A DNA stretch of 64,000 nt from Pseudomonas sp. dw_612. GTDB taxonomy: Bacteria > Pseudomonadota > Gammaproteobacteria > Pseudomonadales > Pseudomonadaceae. How positions within the stretch are numbered: the first letter of the stretch is position 1; every line of letters begins with the position of its first letter. The stretch lies in the NCBI RefSeq assembly GCF_018449725.1, contig NZ_JAAVVC010000002.1:186001-250000 (forward strand), given 5' to 3'. Of this stretch, positions 43,443 to 52,173 are shown piece after piece. Below the pieces are notes generated by a model. The model searched no databases and was not told the DNA's origin. It saw only the letters and a program-made list of their open reading frames with translations. A program made the position numbers and the translations under genes.

Positions 43443-43835
43443 TGCGTTCTCCTGTCGAATGGCTGTCCTGGCCTGGACCGACAACCGGTTCGCTACGATA
43501 CCCCGACCCGCGCGCCAGCCCTATTCGACTTATGTAACACGCAAGTCTGAGATGGGGTTTTCTTATCGCCAAATCATCGGAAATCATAACCAAATCGACC
43601 GTTCGTCGAGGGAACGGTCAAGCAATTTTGACAGCCTATGTTTCGCATCTATAGTCCTAATCGCGGCCAGTCGGAAGGAACCCGACCTGTCAATTTGCAC
43701 GCATGGAGCAAGGCCTGTTCAAGCCTCGTGCATGGTGGGTTCCGCCCGTAGTGTTTCAACAACGGCCGTAAGGCAAGCAAGCGTTGTCATGCCTGGAAAG
43801 TTGCCGGGCAATCACTATGAACAAGGAGCTTTACT
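43443..43835. promoter_or_regulatory. 393-base divergent region tam / pixA-like
   Basis: No gene that I can support. It must hold the promoters of tam and of the first PixA-like gene. The sequence is less GC-rich than the neighbours. I see no REP element or clear operator in it. AAGGAGC precedes the PixA-like ATG. Confidence 0.45.
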
Positions 43836-44339
43836 ATGTCTCGAGTCACGGATGTGCTGGTCTCAATCGACACCGAAACCATTCTGAAAAAATACCCGAA
43901 CATCAGCAAAAACCCCGCCGCACCGACGATGATCGACGTCAATCACGTGTACATGGTGACCAACCAGGACAACGTGATCAGTGGTCAGGCCGGTGGCGAA
44001 CTCAACTTGAAAGCTCGGGTGGGCGACCTGGTTCGCTGGCGTGAAACCAGCCTGTCGCAGAGCTTCGAGACCGCGGTGATTTTCTACAAGTTCATTGGCA
44101 ACGTCGGCAACGAGTTGATCTCCACGCCTACACCGCGCAAGGCCACAGCCTGTGTTGCCGTTCCTAACCCCAGTAATCCGTCAGTGCCAAGCTGCCAGAA
44201 AGTCGATAACCACTATTGGTCTTCGGAAACGCTTGCGACCGGCAGCGTGACCTATCACTTCCATTTCCTGATCGTCGATCGTGATTGCCAAATCGTCGGC
44301 TGCTGCTCGTGGGATCCGTTCATCACCATCCGCAACTGA
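43836..44339 (+). CDS. PixA/AidA-family inclusion body protein A
   Basis: A 167-residue AidA/PixA-family protein. Members form crystalline inclusions in Xenorhabdus (PixA) or act in quorum-regulated virulence in Burkholderia (AidA). It starts MSRVTDVLVSIDTETILKKYPNIS. Central VNHVYMVTNQDNVISGQAGGEL and C-terminal VDRDCQIVGCCSWDPFI fit the family. No signal peptide, so cytoplasmic accumulation is expected. A paralogue follows 120 bases later. Confidence 0.85.
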   Translation: MSRVTDVLVSIDTETILKKYPNISKNPAAPTMIDVNHVYMVTNQDNVISGQAGGELNLKARVGDLVRWRETSLSQSFETAVIFYKFIGNVGNELISTPTPRKATACVAVPNPSNPSVPSCQKVDNHYWSSETLATGSVTYHFHFLIVDRDCQIVGCCSWDPFITIRN

Positions 44340-44459
44340 CGAAGTCCGGCCCCTTGGCGACAAGGGGCCAACCCAGTTCGTTGCCGTTTCGGCAGGAACA
44401 GGATGTCTTGCATGAACCGAAGCGGCTGTCGTCTTGTGCCAACATCATGAAAGGAATCC

Positions 44460-44993
44460 ATGATGACTTCCGAACCGATCAAATCGCCTTCATCCAGTGT
44501 CGCGGCAGCCAACAATGTGTTGCTGGTTGTTGATGCCGAGTCGCTGCTCGCAAAGTATCCGACCCCCAGCCTTGAGGCTGAAAATCCAACGACCATCAGC
44601 GATGGATTCATTTTCGTCGCCAGCGGAATAGATAATGTTAAAAATGACAGTAAATTGACATTAGCCACCCACAACGGAAAAACCTTCCATATTCGTGGCA
44701 GGACCGTGAGCCTGATCGCCGAACACAGCGTGGTTTTCTACGACATGTCCGTGGGCGATTCCCAAGTGCTGTCGCCGCCAAAACTGCAGGTCAACAGCGA
44801 CCTCACCGTGCCAGCCCCTGATCCGGAAAACCCGACCCAGCCCGGCAGCCACCAGGCCGATGATCACTATTGGGAATGCACGCACCTGAAGCCGGGCGTC
44901 GCCGCCTGCGAACTGAGCTTCATGCTGGTTAACCAGCGTTGTGAAGTGGTGGGGTGTTTCGGTTGGGAGGTTGAGGTGACGCTTTCTGCTTGA
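44460..44993 (+). CDS. PixA/AidA-family inclusion body protein B
   Basis: A 177-residue paralogue of the preceding protein. It shares the VDAESLLAKYP opening, the SxHQADDHYWE central part (compare KVDNHYWS) and the C-terminal VNQRCEVVGCFGWEVEV. Two ATGs, one codon apart (44460 and 44463), follow AAAGGAATCC. The sequences have diverged, so the duplication is not recent. A Rho-independent terminator follows. Confidence 0.85.
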   Translation: MMTSEPIKSPSSSVAAANNVLLVVDAESLLAKYPTPSLEAENPTTISDGFIFVASGIDNVKNDSKLTLATHNGKTFHIRGRTVSLIAEHSVVFYDMSVGDSQVLSPPKLQVNSDLTVPAPDPENPTQPGSHQADDHYWECTHLKPGVAACELSFMLVNQRCEVVGCFGWEVEVTLSA

Positions 44994-45008
44994 ACAATTC
45001 CCACAAAA

Positions 45009-45033
45009 AACCGGCCTCGAGGGCCGGTTTCTA
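45009..45033. terminator. bidirectional Rho-independent terminator
   Basis: Stem AACCGGCC / GGCCGGTT with a 5-base loop between A-run and T-rich flank. It separates the second PixA-like gene from the convergent nuclease gene. Confidence 0.85.
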
Positions 45034-45044
45034 AATACTCCGTG

Positions 45045-46127
45045 TTAATCGTAATAGCCGACCGTCTTTTTCAAATCATCCGAATAGTTGTAGATATCGT
45101 CTATCGAACTGATTGGATGCCGGGTTTCATTTTTCTCTTGGTCAAAAATCCCGATGTATTTCTGTGTGCGATTAAAGTGCAGCCGACAAATCGGCTTTCG
45201 GTTGTTGTCGTCAAGCAAAATGCCAAAATAACTCTGGGTGTCACGTTGAACAATCCGCTTGGCATCCACAACAGAACGAACCACAGCTCGAACGATGTGA
45301 TAGCCCTCCAGCTCCTCTAGCGTAGTAATAACCTTGTCCTCTGACTCATCTCTCACCTCAGGCTGCTCAGCAGTAGTGGAAACGGGTGAAGAAGCCAATG
45401 CTGGTTGCATGGCGCCGCTCATAGCTGATTTGAGCCGTACGTTGATTTGATCATTCAGGAATTGCACAACAGCCTTTCTTGTCAGCTCATGAAACTGCTC
45501 ACGCACTTTTTGTGTAATCACCCCGTCGTACACGCGGGACGCGAACACTTTCACAAAATCGTCATCGGGCTTACTGACCTGCGCGGCAATGATCTTTTTG
45601 ATTTGGCTGACGTATTTCAATTCACCGGCAGCACTGATGATTGAATCGACGTCGAATGCTGATTTGGTGAGTTTGACCAGTTCGGGAACGGAATACTCAT
45701 CGATATCCAGAAGATCGAGCTCAAGAAAAGGCTTCTCGTCCATCTTGTTCGGCGCGTCCAAGTCGGTGAAAAATTTGTAGACTTGGCCGTTGGTCAGTAT
45801 GGAGATCCGTGCACTGGTGACATGAAAATATCGAAAGAGCTGAGAAGCATGATTGATGTGCAGTGGCTCGCCGATTTTTTTGCATTCGATCAGAATCTGA
45901 ACTTCGCCGTCCTTCATGATGGCGTAGTCAATTTTTTCGCCTTTTTTCGTTCCGATGTCGCACACAAACTCTGGAGTTACCTCCGTCGGATCGAACACGT
46001 CGTAGCCCAGAACCGTGCTGATAAAGGGCATAACAAAAGCGTTCTTGGTCGCCTCTTCTGTCTTGATTGCAGCGCTCTGTAAACGAACTTTGGCAGCTAG
46101 GCTTGCTAACTTTTCGAAGAATTCCAT
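45045..46127 (-). CDS. solitary HsdR N-terminal-like restriction endonuclease protein
   Basis: A 360-residue protein whose N-terminal part (about 20-150) matches the nuclease domain of type I restriction subunits: Asp67 (KIDYAI), Glu81 and Lys83 (IECKK) form a PD-(D/E)XK-type centre. No helicase motifs follow. Instead there is a helical middle and a C-terminal domain of about 100 residues (EELEGYHIVRAVV...FGILLDDNNRKPICRLHF). The start at 46127 has AGAGG. A/T-rich compared with its neighbours. No methylase or specificity gene adjoins it. Confidence 0.8.
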   Translation of the reverse strand: MEFFEKLASLAAKVRLQSAAIKTEEATKNAFVMPFISTVLGYDVFDPTEVTPEFVCDIGTKKGEKIDYAIMKDGEVQILIECKKIGEPLHINHASQLFRYFHVTSARISILTNGQVYKFFTDLDAPNKMDEKPFLELDLLDIDEYSVPELVKLTKSAFDVDSIISAAGELKYVSQIKKIIAAQVSKPDDDFVKVFASRVYDGVITQKVREQFHELTRKAVVQFLNDQINVRLKSAMSGAMQPALASSPVSTTAEQPEVRDESEDKVITTLEELEGYHIVRAVVRSVVDAKRIVQRDTQSYFGILLDDNNRKPICRLHFNRTQKYIGIFDQEKNETRHPISSIDDIYNYSDDLKKTVGYYD

Positions 46128-46290
46128 GAGTGGCCTCTGACGTGGTTTCGATCCATGTGTTTGCATGCTGGCGATTTGACTGCCCTTGATACTAGACACA
46201 AACCGGCACAAAGAAAGAATCCGGCCAGGAATGGGAAATAGAAGCTGTTTCTATGATTGTTACCCATAGAGTAATTCGCTACCGATCGCC

Positions 46291-46362
46291 AAGATCGCAG
46301 CCTTCGGCAGCTCCTACGCCGACCGCGTTCCAACGTAGGAGCTGCCGAAGGCTGCGATCTTT
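46291..46362. repeat. REP-like inverted repeat (family D), copy 1
   Basis: AAGATCGCAGCCTTCGGCAG with its inverted copy CTGCCGAAGGCTGCGATCTT. Copy 2 lies at 53029-53104. It is within the 324-base divergent gap between the nuclease and the iron permease genes. The rest of that gap shows no gene. Confidence 0.92.
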
Positions 46363-46451
46363 TAGCTCTCCCCCGCATCGTTGTTAAAAAAGAAATTCCC
46401 ACATGCCGTCGCTGTCTGAATTTCAGGCGCATCCCTATAAGGAACACGGCA

Positions 46452-46862
46452 ATGAAATTCGCAAAAGTCTCCCAGAAGCTCGCTTTATGGGCCGGCAGTC
46501 CCACGACGTTTTTGATCGCGATCATTCTGATTGCTGTATGGGGATTGACCGGGCCGATCTTCCACTACAACGACACCTGGCAACTGATCATCAATACTTC
46601 AACCACCATCATCACCTTCCTGATGGTATTCCTGATCCAGAACACTCAGAACCGCGATACGGATATCTTGCACTTGAAGATCGATGAGTTGCTGCGGGTG
46701 ACGAAGGAGGCGCAGAACGCGATGTTGGGGCTGGAGTCGCTGGATCTGAAGCAACTGGAGGAGTTGAGGAAGCAGTACCGCAAGATCGGCGAAGGCGAAA
46801 CGATTGCCATGGACGTCGCTCCCAGCGACGACAAACCGAAGCCAAAATTCGACCAATGCTGA
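46452..46862 (+). CDS. low-affinity iron permease family protein
   Basis: A 136-residue membrane protein with two helices (about 20-38 and 45-65). The conserved TTIITFLMVFLIQNTQNRD segment is typical of the family, followed by a cytoplasmic ALKIDELL-like helix (HLKIDELLR). A role in iron transport is assumed from the family name and has little experimental backing in bacteria. The ATG follows ATAAGGAACACGGCA. Confidence 0.85.
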   Translation: MKFAKVSQKLALWAGSPTTFLIAIILIAVWGLTGPIFHYNDTWQLIINTSTTIITFLMVFLIQNTQNRDTDILHLKIDELLRVTKEAQNAMLGLESLDLKQLEELRKQYRKIGEGETIAMDVAPSDDKPKPKFDQC

Positions 46863-46909
46863 GGAAGCGCTATTCGCGGGTGACCTCGGTCACCCGCGCA
46901 GCATAAGGG

Positions 46910-47413
46910 TTAGCGGCTGGCTTGCAATGCCTTGGCCATCTGCAGGTGGTTTTGCAGTTTGGGCAGGGTTTCTTCGGCGAACGCTTTGATTTCCGGAACG
47001 TCGGTGGTCTGCGCTTCCTGCTGGATCTGGTCGATAGCAGCCTGGGTGTTTTGCACCTGACTGGCAGCGTAGGCTTGGTCGAAAGTCGGGCCATCCTTCA
47101 CTTCGGGGATCATCGTTTTGGACTTGTCGATCACTTCTTCCCGAGGCGCCACCGGCAAATCGAGCTTCTTGGCGATTTTTGCCAGATGCTGGTTGGCGGT
47201 GGTCAGGTCATTGATGACCACGACGGTGTAGTCCTTGACCTCTTTGGATTCGGTTTTCTGGTGCGCCAGGCGACTGGCTTCGATGTCGGCCATGCCTTTG
47301 GCGGACGCATCGTTGATGAAGTCTGCAGGCGACTGGGCAAAGGCGCTGCTGGCACACAGGCCCAGCAACGTGGCAAAACTGGCATTACGTAAACGGGTGG
47401 CCATCCGGCTCAT
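46910..47413 (-). CDS. DUF4142 periplasmic protein
   Basis: A 167-residue exported helical protein. The signal peptide ends at SSAFAQSP. The mature part is mostly helical, with the DUF4142 pattern (DFINDASAKGMADIEASRLA ... HLAKIAKKLDL). Ferritin-like folds are suggested for this domain. Function unknown, but it is often near stress genes. The start at 47413 has GAGGAGG. Lies next to the KGG stress gene on the same strand. Confidence 0.85.
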   Translation of the reverse strand: MSRMATRLRNASFATLLGLCASSAFAQSPADFINDASAKGMADIEASRLAHQKTESKEVKDYTVVVINDLTTANQHLAKIAKKLDLPVAPREEVIDKSKTMIPEVKDGPTFDQAYAASQVQNTQAAIDQIQQEAQTTDVPEIKAFAEETLPKLQNHLQMAKALQASR

Positions 47414-47487
47414 GGTCGCGCCCTCCTCGAAATAAAATTCAAACGGGAGCTTGCGCCCCCGTCTCTCAATCAAAACTACCCTCGCCA

Positions 47488-47646
47488 CTAACGAGATTTC
47501 TGACCACCTTTGCGGCCCATATCGGTTTTCGCAGGGTCTTTCTCGACAGTCGTGGTGGTAGTTTTCCCACCTTTGCGACCGGCTTCAGACGCCTTCGTTC
47601 GATCGTTGGCGAAGTTTCCCGAGTTAGAGTTTCTTGAAGTAGGCAT
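47488..47646 (-). CDS. stress-induced KGG-repeat small protein
   Basis: A 52-residue basic protein with two GRKGG motifs (EAGRKGGKTT and MGRKGGQKS), the mark of the YciG/KGG family of stress-induced proteins, some of which affect biofilm or motility. The start MPTSRNSNSGNF at 47646 follows AAGAGGATGAGAATC. Too short to predict more. Adjacent to the DUF4142 gene, which suggests a general stress unit. Confidence 0.85.
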   Translation of the reverse strand: MPTSRNSNSGNFANDRTKASEAGRKGGKTTTTTVEKDPAKTDMGRKGGQKSR

Positions 47647-47762
47647 GATTCTCATCCTCTTGGTGTTGATCGCGGCGAGCAAACGCCCGCATAGGATCAG
47701 AATTCTCATCGGGGCAAAGGTTTAGAAAAAGTGCGGATGCTGCGACGAACGGCAGCGAACGT

Positions 47763-49112
47763 TCAGACTTCAAGCGGCCGATGACTGAGGCGTTTGGCGG
47801 CGTACATCGCCTCGTCGGCGTGGCGGAACAGCTGTTTTTCTTCAGTGCCGTGCTCTGGGTAGAGCGCCGCGCCGATGCTCGGTTCGATGTTCAGGCTGTG
47901 ACCATCCAGCCGCAGGGGCTGCGCCAGGACCTGTCGGATTTTTCCGGCAACGCTGTCGGCGTCTTCCGCCGCGTGAATGCTGTGCAGCAGCACGACGAAC
48001 TCATCCCCGCCGATGCGCGCCACCGTGTCAGTGTCCCGCACGCAACCCTTGATGCGATTGGCGACCGCTTGCAGCAACATGTCGCCGACCGCATGGCCGT
48101 GGGTGTCGTTGACCTGTTTGAAACGGTCCAGGTCGACATACAGCAACGCCATTCGCCCGCCCTCTGAACGCGCCAGCGCCAGCGACGCCTTGAGCCGGTC
48201 ACGCAGCAGTTCGCGGTTAGGCAGTTGGGTCAATTGATCGTACTGCGCCATGCGTTGCAGCCGTTCGTGCAATTGCTTGCGCTCGATGGCCGTTGCCACC
48301 TGGGCGCAGACGTATTGCAGCAGTTCTTTGTCTTGCTCGGTGTAGCGCTCGCCGCCGGCCTCGCTTTTGACGATCAGCGCGCCGATGGTGCCGTTTTGCG
48401 AATTCAGCGGCACGCCGAGCCAGCAGGGTGAGTCCTGCCCCGCCACCAGCCTTTCAAAGCCCTCGGGCAGCTCGCTCTGGTCCGGGGTCAGCAAGATCGG
48501 CTGGCCGCTGCGGATAACCTCGGCGCACAGGCGTCCGGTGACCGTGCCGGGTAGTTCGGGCTGAAGCTCGCGGTCGTCGACGTGATAGGGGAAGTTCAGC
48601 TGCGCGCAGTGTTCGTCGTACAGCGCGACGGAAAAATTCAGCGCCGGCAGCCATTCGCCGATGATCGTGTGGATGCGCTTGAACAGCGCCAGCAAGTCTT
48701 CCGCCGCGTGGGCCGCTTCGGAGATCGCATACAGCGCCGCTTGTCGCGACTCGGCCTGTTTGCGTTCGGTGATGTCCCGGGCCACGGCGATGCGCAGTTG
48801 ATCGACTTCCGACCAGCGCGCCGACCACAGGATGTGCACCACCCGGCCATCCTTGCGCAGGTAGCGGTTTTCGAAGTTGAGCTTGGGCTCGCCGCCCATG
48901 ATTTCCCGCGCGGCATCGAGGGTGCGCTGGCGGTCGGCGGGGTGCACCAGATCGATCATCGGCTGGCCGATCAATTCATCCCGCGTGTACCCGAAAACGC
49001 GCTCGCAGGCGGCACTGACAAATACAAAGCGACCTTGTTTATCCACCGCACAAACGGCGTCCAGCAGCAGGTCGATGTAGCTCGCCAAAGGCGCGGAATT
49101 TCTGGTGGTCAT
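47763..49112 (-). CDS. PAS-GAF-GGDEF diguanylate cyclase
   Basis: A 449-residue cytoplasmic cyclic-di-GMP synthase. It has a PAS domain (about 10-125, DAVCAVDKQGRFVFVSAACE), a GAF domain (about 135-280) and a GGDEF domain (about 290-445). The active site is GGDEF (ARIGGDEFVVLL), and the RxxD I-site (RDTD) sits five residues before it. No membrane helix. The ATG at 49112 (MTTRNSAPL) is preferred. Upstream in-frame sequence is not domain-like. Confidence 0.9.
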   Translation of the reverse strand: MTTRNSAPLASYIDLLLDAVCAVDKQGRFVFVSAACERVFGYTRDELIGQPMIDLVHPADRQRTLDAAREIMGGEPKLNFENRYLRKDGRVVHILWSARWSEVDQLRIAVARDITERKQAESRQAALYAISEAAHAAEDLLALFKRIHTIIGEWLPALNFSVALYDEHCAQLNFPYHVDDRELQPELPGTVTGRLCAEVIRSGQPILLTPDQSELPEGFERLVAGQDSPCWLGVPLNSQNGTIGALIVKSEAGGERYTEQDKELLQYVCAQVATAIERKQLHERLQRMAQYDQLTQLPNRELLRDRLKASLALARSEGGRMALLYVDLDRFKQVNDTHGHAVGDMLLQAVANRIKGCVRDTDTVARIGGDEFVVLLHSIHAAEDADSVAGKIRQVLAQPLRLDGHSLNIEPSIGAALYPEHGTEEKQLFRHADEAMYAAKRLSHRPLEV

Positions 49113-49213
49113 GGTGCAGGGCGCGTGTCCGGCAATGCAGCGAGAAAAAACCGTCCCTGACCGGTCAACGCCGGAGCGCTGACTGTGCGACTGACGCCTC
49201 CCTGCGATCAGTC

Positions 49214-49852
49214 TCAAGCCTTGTTCGACACCAACCCCGGCAACGCATGGGCCAAGGCGTTGACGGCGAAGCCGATAAACATCACGCCACACAACCGCGT
49301 AATCAACAATTCATGCCGCTGATACAAGGTGCGCACTCGCCGCGCACCGACAATGCCAATGAGAATAGCGTACGCCAGCAATCCGCCCACGAAGCTCAGG
49401 GCAATCAGCCAGGGCAGCATCGACCAATGGAGTAATTCAGCGCGACTGGACAGCAGCGCGGTGAACGTCGCCACCGCCACCGGGTAGGCTTTCGGATTGG
49501 TCAGACCAAACAAAATGCCGTGCCAGAACGGCTGCCGCGCCGGCCCTTGCGGCGCATCGGCGCTGCTGCGGCGCGCCCGAATCGCCCGCAAACCGAGCCA
49601 GAACAGGTACAACCCGCTGAGCACGCCCAGCACATCGAACGCCGTACTGCCGATTTCCCGGGCACCGACAATCGCGATCAACGCGGTGCTGCACCAGACC
49701 ACATCCCCGAGCAAATGCCCGCACAAGAACCCCGCCCCGGCCCACCGACCGCGAGCAGCGCCGATCCCGAACACCGCCAGCACGCCCGGGCCGGGGGTGA
49801 TGCCGTAGATGAAGCCGGAGGCGAGAACGGCCATTAGCAGCGATGGGGTCAT
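49214..49852 (-). CDS. LysE-family amino acid exporter
   Basis: A 212-residue membrane protein with about six helices of the LysE/RhtB family. The N-terminal GITPGPGVLAVFGIGAARGR motif is diagnostic. Such proteins export amino acids such as homoserine, threonine or lysine. Substrate is not predictable. Divergence of the ATG at 49852 from fosA is small, and both lie on the minus strand with 66 bases... of separation at the fosA stop. Confidence 0.85.
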   Translation of the reverse strand: MTPSLLMAVLASGFIYGITPGPGVLAVFGIGAARGRWAGAGFLCGHLLGDVVWCSTALIAIVGAREIGSTAFDVLGVLSGLYLFWLGLRAIRARRSSADAPQGPARQPFWHGILFGLTNPKAYPVAVATFTALLSSRAELLHWSMLPWLIALSFVGGLLAYAILIGIVGARRVRTLYQRHELLITRLCGVMFIGFAVNALAHALPGLVSNKA

Positions 49853-49917
49853 GGGAAATCCTGTGCAAGCGTTTGGGCAATGGGTCGCAAGTCTATCTCA
49901 GGACCGTCGGCATCGAC

Positions 49918-50334
49918 TTACAGATCGTCGAAGAACTTCATCCCCGCATACGGCCGTTGCCGACACGCCTCCAGCCGCGAGGCCAGATCGCCGACATGAA
50001 CTTCGAGCTTGTGGCCGTCCGGGTCGAGGAAGTAGAACGACGCGCCTTCGCTGCGGTTGTCGCGCCATTCCTTTACGCCGGCAGATCGCAGGCGCTCGAC
50101 GAACGGCAGGAAATCCGCTGCGCTGAGGGTGAAGGCGTAATGGGTGTAGTCGGCGGCGGGCTCGGCGTTGCGCGATGGGTCGTGGGAAAGGCACAACCAC
50201 AGGCCCGGTAGCGAGAGATAGGCGCCGGTGTCCCAGGTCGCGTCGAGGCGCAGTTGCAGCAGGTTTTGGTAGAACGCTACGCTGCGGTTCAGGTCGGTGA
50301 CGGCGAGGGTCAAGTGGTTGAGGCCGGTGAGCAT
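49918..50334 (-). CDS. fosA: fosfomycin resistance glutathione transferase FosA
   Basis: A 138-residue vicinal-oxygen-chelate enzyme that opens the fosfomycin epoxide with glutathione. Metal ligands His7 (GLNHLTL), His65 (YTHYAF) and Glu111 (HKLEVHVGD) are in place. P. aeruginosa FosA has His7, His64 and Glu110, one residue earlier because of one extra residue here. The K+-loop [10 protein letters not shown] is intact. A chromosomal copy is usual in Pseudomonas and confers intrinsic tolerance. Confidence 0.95.
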   Translation of the reverse strand: MLTGLNHLTLAVTDLNRSVAFYQNLLQLRLDATWDTGAYLSLPGLWLCLSHDPSRNAEPAADYTHYAFTLSAADFLPFVERLRSAGVKEWRDNRSEGASFYFLDPDGHKLEVHVGDLASRLEACRQRPYAGMKFFDDL

Positions 50335-50340
50335 GGGTGA

Positions 50341-51066
50341 TTAACCTTTGAACGCTTCTGGCACGACATATTGCTTACCGTCGTAGCTCAGGGTGACGCG
50401 GGTGGGTTTCAACTTTTTGGACTTGTCCTGGCACTCTCCACCTACAACAACGTTTTCAGTCATCGTTACGGTAGAAGTCACCACAAGATCAGCGAAACCG
50501 TTATGCAGTGTTTTGCTTATATCGACGGTTCGTTGTGTTGAATCGCCCTGTCCCGCGCAGTTGCCATCCCACTCACCCTTGCTCGTTGAAATAACCAGCC
50601 CTTCCAACACCGGGCGCAATGTTTTGCCCTCCTTGATATACAACGCCAACTCGGTCTTGTTGTAGGGGCTGACGCTTGAGTGGTGTCCAAAATTCGAACG
50701 AATACCAAAGGCGCGATCATCCGGGGTCAACTTGTACCGTGCCGTATCAATCGCCAATCCGTCATACGCCACGGCATCGGAATAGTAGGCGTCTTTTTTA
50801 CGGTAAGTGGCCAAGGGTTTCGAACTGGTTGAATGGATGACCGACAACTCCAGGTCGACGTTTCCGCCATCATTGTTGGCGTCGATGGAATCTGGTTTGA
50901 ATGTCGATGTGACGACAATGGTCTGGTCGTCATAGGCCGGCCAGACCTTGCAAATAGTGAACGATTGCTGGCCCAAGGAGGTTTCCTGGCAATCGGCCTG
51001 TGCCTGGCTGGCAGCCGTCATGAGGCCGAGGATGGCGAGTGAGGCCAGCCGTTTTTTTGCGGTCAT
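50341..51066 (-). CDS. secreted hypothetical protein, tandem paralogue 1
   Basis: A 241-residue exported protein. The signal peptide ends at TAASQAQADCQ. The mature part shares with the next gene the blocks SICKxWPAY-like (FTICKVWPAY), SKPLATYRKKDAYYSDA, TARYKLTPDDRAFGIR and DGKQYVVPEAFKG. Four or more cysteines could form disulfides. No known domain recognised. Less GC-rich than the flanking genes. It follows its paralogue by 26 bases, so the two are one unit. Confidence 0.72.
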   Translation of the reverse strand: MTAKKRLASLAILGLMTAASQAQADCQETSLGQQSFTICKVWPAYDDQTIVVTSTFKPDSIDANNDGGNVDLELSVIHSTSSKPLATYRKKDAYYSDAVAYDGLAIDTARYKLTPDDRAFGIRSNFGHHSSVSPYNKTELALYIKEGKTLRPVLEGLVISTSKGEWDGNCAGQGDSTQRTVDISKTLHNGFADLVVTSTVTMTENVVVGGECQDKSKKLKPTRVTLSYDGKQYVVPEAFKG

Positions 51067-51092
51067 TATGTTCTTCCCTGATTGGCGCGCAG

Positions 51093-51830
51093 TCATTGGA
51101 CGGCCTTGAAGCCTCGTGGCAGAACGTAGGTTTTACCGTCGTAACGCAGTGTGGTCAGAACAGGTTTGGCGGTGGTCGATTTAACCTCACAGGCCTCCCC
51201 TTCTCCTTCGCCGACCATGCCAGTCGTTACCGACTTGACGATCAAATCCGCGTAGCCGTGGGAGCTGGTTTTACCGATTTCAATGGTTCGAACGGTGTTC
51301 GCACGTTCACCGGCACAGCGCGTATCCCATTCGCCGCTGTAGTCATACACAACGAGGCGGTCCAGCACCGGGCGCAACTTGTTGCCTTCTTTTACATAGA
51401 GCGACAACCAGGACTCATCCATGGGATTGGGACCGGATGACCCTTTGAACCTGACTCGTATGCCAAACGCGCGTAGATCGGGCGTGAGTTTGTAGCGTGC
51501 GGTGTCGAGTTCCATATCGGCAAAAACAAAGGCATCCGACTCAAAAGCATCTGATTTGTGATACGTCGCCAACGGCTTCGAATCACCCGCCGAGACAACC
51601 GCCAGATTGAGATCATATTTCCCCTCAGGCCCGGAATCGCTCGCCGAATACCCGGATGTGAACTGCGATAACGCCGTAATTGCCAGTCCCGGATAAGCCG
51701 GCCAGTCCTTGCACACCGAATAACCGAAATCCCCATAAAACGGCGGTTTCTCACACGCGGCAAACGCCTGCGTCGTCATCAACAAACCGCACAGCGCTGC
51801 ACAACCCCTCAAGCCAGACTTCAATGTCAT
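51093..51830 (-). CDS. secreted hypothetical protein, tandem paralogue 2
   Basis: A 245-residue exported protein. The signal peptide ends at TTQAFAACEK. It has the same blocks as paralogue 1: YSVCKDWPAY, SKPLATYHKSDAFESDA, TARYKLTPDLRAFGIR and DGKTYVLPRGFK. The conserved pair of mature cysteines (CxxxxF...CK and the WDTRCAGE cysteine) recurs. Function unknown. The gene lies upstream of paralogue 1 on the same strand and has its own AAGGAACAGGGA ribosome site. Confidence 0.72.
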   Translation of the reverse strand: MTLKSGLRGCAALCGLLMTTQAFAACEKPPFYGDFGYSVCKDWPAYPGLAITALSQFTSGYSASDSGPEGKYDLNLAVVSAGDSKPLATYHKSDAFESDAFVFADMELDTARYKLTPDLRAFGIRVRFKGSSGPNPMDESWLSLYVKEGNKLRPVLDRLVVYDYSGEWDTRCAGERANTVRTIEIGKTSSHGYADLIVKSVTTGMVGEGEGEACEVKSTTAKPVLTTLRYDGKTYVLPRGFKAVQ

Positions 51831-52061
51831 TCCCTGTTCCTTGTGTGGTTAGAAGATCATCCAGATTCAGGCGCGCACTATCCTCGGTGCGCGGCATCCG
51901 CTCAACAAATTGTTCCGTCAGAGGGATGGAACCGTCCACTACTCCATGCGGCTACGTTGTATGTTTGAGTTACAAGCCACGAAATCGAGACATTCATGCC
52001 TAATCGTTCAGAGAGTCTGCCCGCCAACACCGCCGATACACCCACTAACGACTCTTGAGAA

Positions 52062-52160
52062 ATGGTGGAGATACGGAGGGCGCTGAGAGAAGCCGATGCG
52101 GGAGACTTCGCTACAACTGAAGCAATGAACTCAATCATCGAAAAGTGGTGCCCACAATAA
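52062..52160 (+). pseudogene. remnant of a CopG-type antitoxin (C-terminal part)
   Basis: An open stretch reads MVEIRRALREADAGDFATTE and ends EKWCPQ. It matches the C-terminal region of ribbon-helix-helix antitoxins, (W)xIEEIxxALxEADAGDFAs...KW. In the same frame upstream there is a TGA at 52056-52058 and only about 20 codons back to an ATG at 51996, too few for a DNA-binding domain. No toxin gene follows. The remaining 51831-52060 sequence shows no gene I can name. Confidence 0.55.
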
Positions 52161-52173
52161 TCCGTACCCGATC

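Noticed and set aside
51902..52138. 78-residue minus-strand frame
   Set aside because: No recognisable sequence, overlaps the antitoxin remnant on the other strand, poor start.
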